Shown: positions 13,216 through 15,341 of the stretch, piece by piece | Layout: the number at the start of each line of letters is the position of its first letter | How positions within the stretch are numbered: the first letter of the stretch is position 1 | Source: JAWOJF01 sp046481785 | GTDB taxonomy: Bacteria; Bacteroidota; Ignavibacteria; Ignavibacteriales; Ignavibacteriaceae | Assembly (NCBI GenBank): GCA_046481785.1 | Contig: JAWOJF010000112.1 | Span: 1 to 15,341, forward strand | Reading direction: 5' to 3' | Length of the DNA stretch: 15,341 bases | Program-made: the position numbers and the translations under genes | The notes under the pieces: model-generated | The model's database searches: none | What the model was told of the DNA's origin: nothing | What the model saw: only the letters and a program-made list of their open reading frames with translations

Positions 13216-13719
13216 ATGAAAAAGATGTTCATGTTAATAGTTACTGCTTTGCTTCTTACTCCTTCAATAACCTCAGCACAGGATACTAAATTCGGCCTCG
13301 GCTGGTATTCTTTATCTGCCCCTGTCGGAGGACGTGTCTGGTTCAACCCTAACATTGGTGTTGATTTAGGTTTAGGTTATGCAGATAAAAATGTACTTAA
13401 CAGTGAGAATGACAGATTCCATATAAATCTGGGTGTAGTATTTAATGCAGTTAGAGCCGGAGATGTAAATTTCTTCATCCGTCCCGGTATTGAATTTCAG
13501 ACAAATGCAAGAACAGTGGGATCTGAAATTAAATCAAAAATGATAGTTACTGCAGATCTTGGCGCCGAATGGTTTGTCACAGATCAGTTTTCTCTTTCGG
13601 TTGGCCACGGCCTGCAGTTTGAACAGTTAAGTGATGCAAGTGATGACAGTAAATGGGGAATTTCAGCATTACGTGCTTTAAGCTTTAATAATGTTGGATT
13701 CCATTTTTACTTTAATTAA
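13216..13719 (+). CDS. Small outer-membrane beta-barrel protein
   Basis: This 167-residue protein has a signal peptide (MKKMFMLIV, hydrophobic core, SITSA then Gln; cleavage about after residue 21). The mature part alternates polar and hydrophobic residues in strand-like runs (GGRVWFNPNIGVDLGLGYAD, INLGVVFNAV, VNFFIRPGIEFQ, VTADLGAEWFV, FSLSVGHGLQFE) and ends in strand NVGFHFYFN with the aromatic near-terminal residue expected for barrel assembly. An eight-strand barrel is likely from the length. The specific function is unknown. AGGAG (13204-13208) precedes the ATG at 13216 by seven bases, the best ribosome site in the unit. A terminator hairpin follows ten bases after the stop, closing the putative CarH-DUF378-barrel operon. 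Confidence 0.82.
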   Translation: MKKMFMLIVTALLLTPSITSAQDTKFGLGWYSLSAPVGGRVWFNPNIGVDLGLGYADKNVLNSENDRFHINLGVVFNAVRAGDVNFFIRPGIEFQTNARTVGSEIKSKMIVTADLGAEWFVTDQFSLSVGHGLQFEQLSDASDDSKWGISALRALSFNNVGFHFYFN

Positions 13720-13728
13720 AAAAAGAAC

Positions 13729-13779
13729 ATACGATGCCATTCTGATACACTTTTATATCAGAATGGTTCGTATTTTATT
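13729..13779 (+). terminator. Rho-independent-type terminator after the beta-barrel gene
   Basis: A perfect 11-bp stem, CCATTCTGATA (13737-13747) with TATCAGAATGG (13756-13766), is extended by ATACGA (13729-13734) with TCGTAT (13768-13773). TTTTATT follows. Position ten bases after the stop codon and the T-rich tail fit intrinsic termination. Confidence 0.8.
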
Positions 13780-13800
13780 ATATGAATATTGGGGCATACG

Positions 13801-15341
13801 TTGAAAAACAGAAATAAGATCCGTGAAATATTTATTACTGTACTGCTTCTTACAATAAGCAGTGCAGATGCCCAAAACACAGGAACCGGTATTATAACCG
13901 GAAAAGTTATTGAGGCATCAACAAAGCAGCCTGTTATTGGGGCTAACGTTATTGTTATTGGAACAGACCAGGGAGCTGCTACAGATGCGGCTGGAAATTT
14001 TAGGATTGAAAATGTTCCTGCTAATGAATACCAGGTAAGGGCATCAGCAATTGGTTATGATTCTGAAACAAAAGCCGATGTTGTTGTAAATCCAACAAGG
14101 CCGGTTGTGCTGGAGTTTGAACTGAAGGAAAAGGTTATTGAGCTTGAGGGGGTTGTAATTGAATCCGGTTATTTTTCAAAAGACCCCGCTTTAGTAAATA
14201 GTACAAAAAGTTTCAGTTATGAAGAAATAAGAAGAGCACCCGGCGGTTTTGAGGACGTTATAAGAGCTTTATCGGTTTTACCCGGCGTAGGACAGGCAGA
14301 GCCCGGAAGAAATGACCTGATGGTTAGAGGGGGTGCCCCTTCGGAAAATCTTTACCTTCTTGATGGTATTGAGGTACAAAACATTAATCATTTCGGGACT
14401 CAGGGGGCAACCGGCGGACCGCTTAGTTATATCAATCTGGATTTTGTAAAAGGGACTACTTTTTCCACAGGAGGATTTCCTGTTTTATACGGGGATAAAA
14501 TTTCATCTGTATTAAGTATAGATCTGCGGGACGGAAGAAATGACCGGCTTGGCGGGAAAGCTACAGTTTCGGCTACCCAATTCGGATTAAATCTGGAGGG
14601 GCCGCTTAACAACAGCAGCAGTTTTATTTTTTCTGCAAGAAGAAGTTATCTTGATTTTATATTTAAAGCCGCCGATTTTGGCTTTGTACCTGAATATTAT
14701 GACCTTCTGACAAAATTTAACTATAGTATAGATAATAACAATTCATTATCATTCCTCTTTACAGGTGCATTTGATAATGTGCGCTATTTTAATGATACTG
14801 AGGAACAACGCTATGATAATTCCAGGGTTCTTGGCAGTGATCAGACACAGTATGTTACAGGTATAAGCTACAGGCATCTTTTTAATAACGGGTTTTTTAA
14901 TCTCTCCTTAAGCAGAAATTTTGTTGATTATGATACTCAACAGCGTGATACTCTGCTGAATCCTCTATTTAAAAACATTTCAAGGGAACAGGTAAATTCA
15001 TTAAGAGGTGATGCGGTTTATAAATTATTCCGGGCGTCTGAAATTAATTTTGGAGCTAAGGTTGAGTATATAAAATTTAAGGCTGATGTACTTATACCCA
15101 CTTTCTTAACGTCTTTCGGTGATACCCTCCCGAATACTGAAATAGATAATGAAGACAACTTCTATAAGTCTTCAGCATATTTAAATTTTAATACTACATT
15201 TTTTGGAAGGCTCTCTGCAAACCTTGGAGTACGTGGTGATTATTTTAATCCAATTGAAAAAAAGTTTTATATAAGTCCGAGATTTTCCGTTTCATACAGG
15301 TTTACAGATTTAACAAGCATAAACTTCAGCACCGGCATCTA
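13801..15341 (+). CDS. TonB-dependent receptor with carboxypeptidase-regulatory-like domain, N-terminal part
   Basis: The reading frame is open from TTG at 13801 to the right edge (513 codons and continuing). The N-terminus is a signal peptide (KNRNKIREI, hydrophobic core, SADA then Gln, cut about residue 24). Residues 30-110 are a carboxypeptidase-regulatory-like beta-sandwich (TGKVIEASTKQPVIGANV, DAAGNFRIENVPANEYQV). Residues 137-245 are the plug domain, with LSVLPGV (157-163), MVRGGAPSENLYLLDGIEV (174-192) and FPVLYGDKISSVLSIDLRDG (226-245). The outer-membrane barrel follows and is cut by the window end. Such receptors import large or scarce substrates using TonB energy; the ligand here is unknown. 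The nearby ATG at 13782 is out of frame and hits a stop after 11 codons, so TTG is the best start, with GGGG about six bases before it. The terminator before it makes a separate transcript likely. Confidence 0.9.
   Translation, partial: MKNRNKIREIFITVLLLTISSADAQNTGTGIITGKVIEASTKQPVIGANVIVIGTDQGAATDAAGNFRIENVPANEYQVRASAIGYDSETKADVVVNPTRPVVLEFELKEKVIELEGVVIESGYFSKDPALVNSTKSFSYEEIRRAPGGFEDVIRALSVLPGVGQAEPGRNDLMVRGGAPSENLYLLDGIEVQNINHFGTQGATGGPLSYINLDFVKGTTFSTGGFPVLYGDKISSVLSIDLRDGRNDRLGGKATVSATQFGLNLEGPLNNSSSFIFSARRSYLDFIFKAADFGFVPEYYDLLTKFNYSIDNNNSLSFLFTGAFDNVRYFNDTEEQRYDNSRVLGSDQTQYVTGISYRHLFNNGFFNLSLSRNFVDYDTQQRDTLLNPLFKNISREQVNSLRGDAVYKLFRASEINFGAKVEYIKFKADVLIPTFLTSFGDTLPNTEIDNEDNFYKSSAYLNFNTTFFGRLSANLGVRGDYFNPIEKKFYISPRFSVSYRFTDLTSINFSTGI

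Noticed and set aside
13782..13817. ATG at 13782 as the start of the TonB-dependent receptor
   Set aside because: It is out of frame with the receptor and meets a stop after 11 codons; the TTG at 13801 gives a proper signal peptide.

Overview
The window is AT-rich bacterial chromosome, most likely from the Bacteroidota/Ignavibacteria side of the FCB group. Three things point there: a TonB-dependent receptor that opens with a carboxypeptidase-regulatory-like domain, a promoter (12002-12032) that fits both the sigma70 consensus and the Bacteroidota TANNTTTG consensus, and a mix of genes with clear Shine-Dalgarno sites and genes with none. The lineage is inferred from these traits, not from a marker gene. 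No rRNA, tRNA, CRISPR array, transposase or phage gene is visible.

Region 1 (1-4002, all minus strand) is central carbon metabolism. rpiB, tal and pgi form a tight operon (19-nt gap, then a 14-nt overlap) for the non-oxidative pentose phosphate pathway and its link to glycolysis. Beyond it is the N-terminal part of a metallo-beta-lactamase-fold hydrolase that runs off the left edge. Region 2 (4003-7284) holds a small GlsB/YeaQ-type stress membrane protein, a MarR regulator convergent with a CobB/SIRT5-type sirtuin, and a YhaM-type OB-fold/HD exoribonuclease.

Region 3 (7404-11717) holds a SAM-dependent methyltransferase, then on the minus strand a soluble PAS hybrid histidine kinase, UDP-glucose 6-dehydrogenase (ugd) and a NusG/UpxY-like antiterminator that abuts ugd. 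ugd and the NusG paralogue suggest surface-polysaccharide synthesis, although no glycosyltransferase is in view. Region 4 (12002-15341, plus strand) has a strong promoter driving a CarH-like MerR regulator that keeps the residues for adenosylcobalamin light sensing. It is followed by a DUF378 membrane protein and a small outer-membrane beta-barrel protein, then a terminator hairpin. A TonB-dependent receptor then starts and runs off the right edge.

Most of the larger intergenic spaces carry repeats or inverted repeats, and nearly every one has a different sequence family. In the clearest case the two arms of an imperfect 35-bp inverted repeat supply the last codons and the stop codons of both convergent genes, marR and the sirtuin. 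The CarH-like unit and this patchwork of intergenic repeats are the parts most worth following up.
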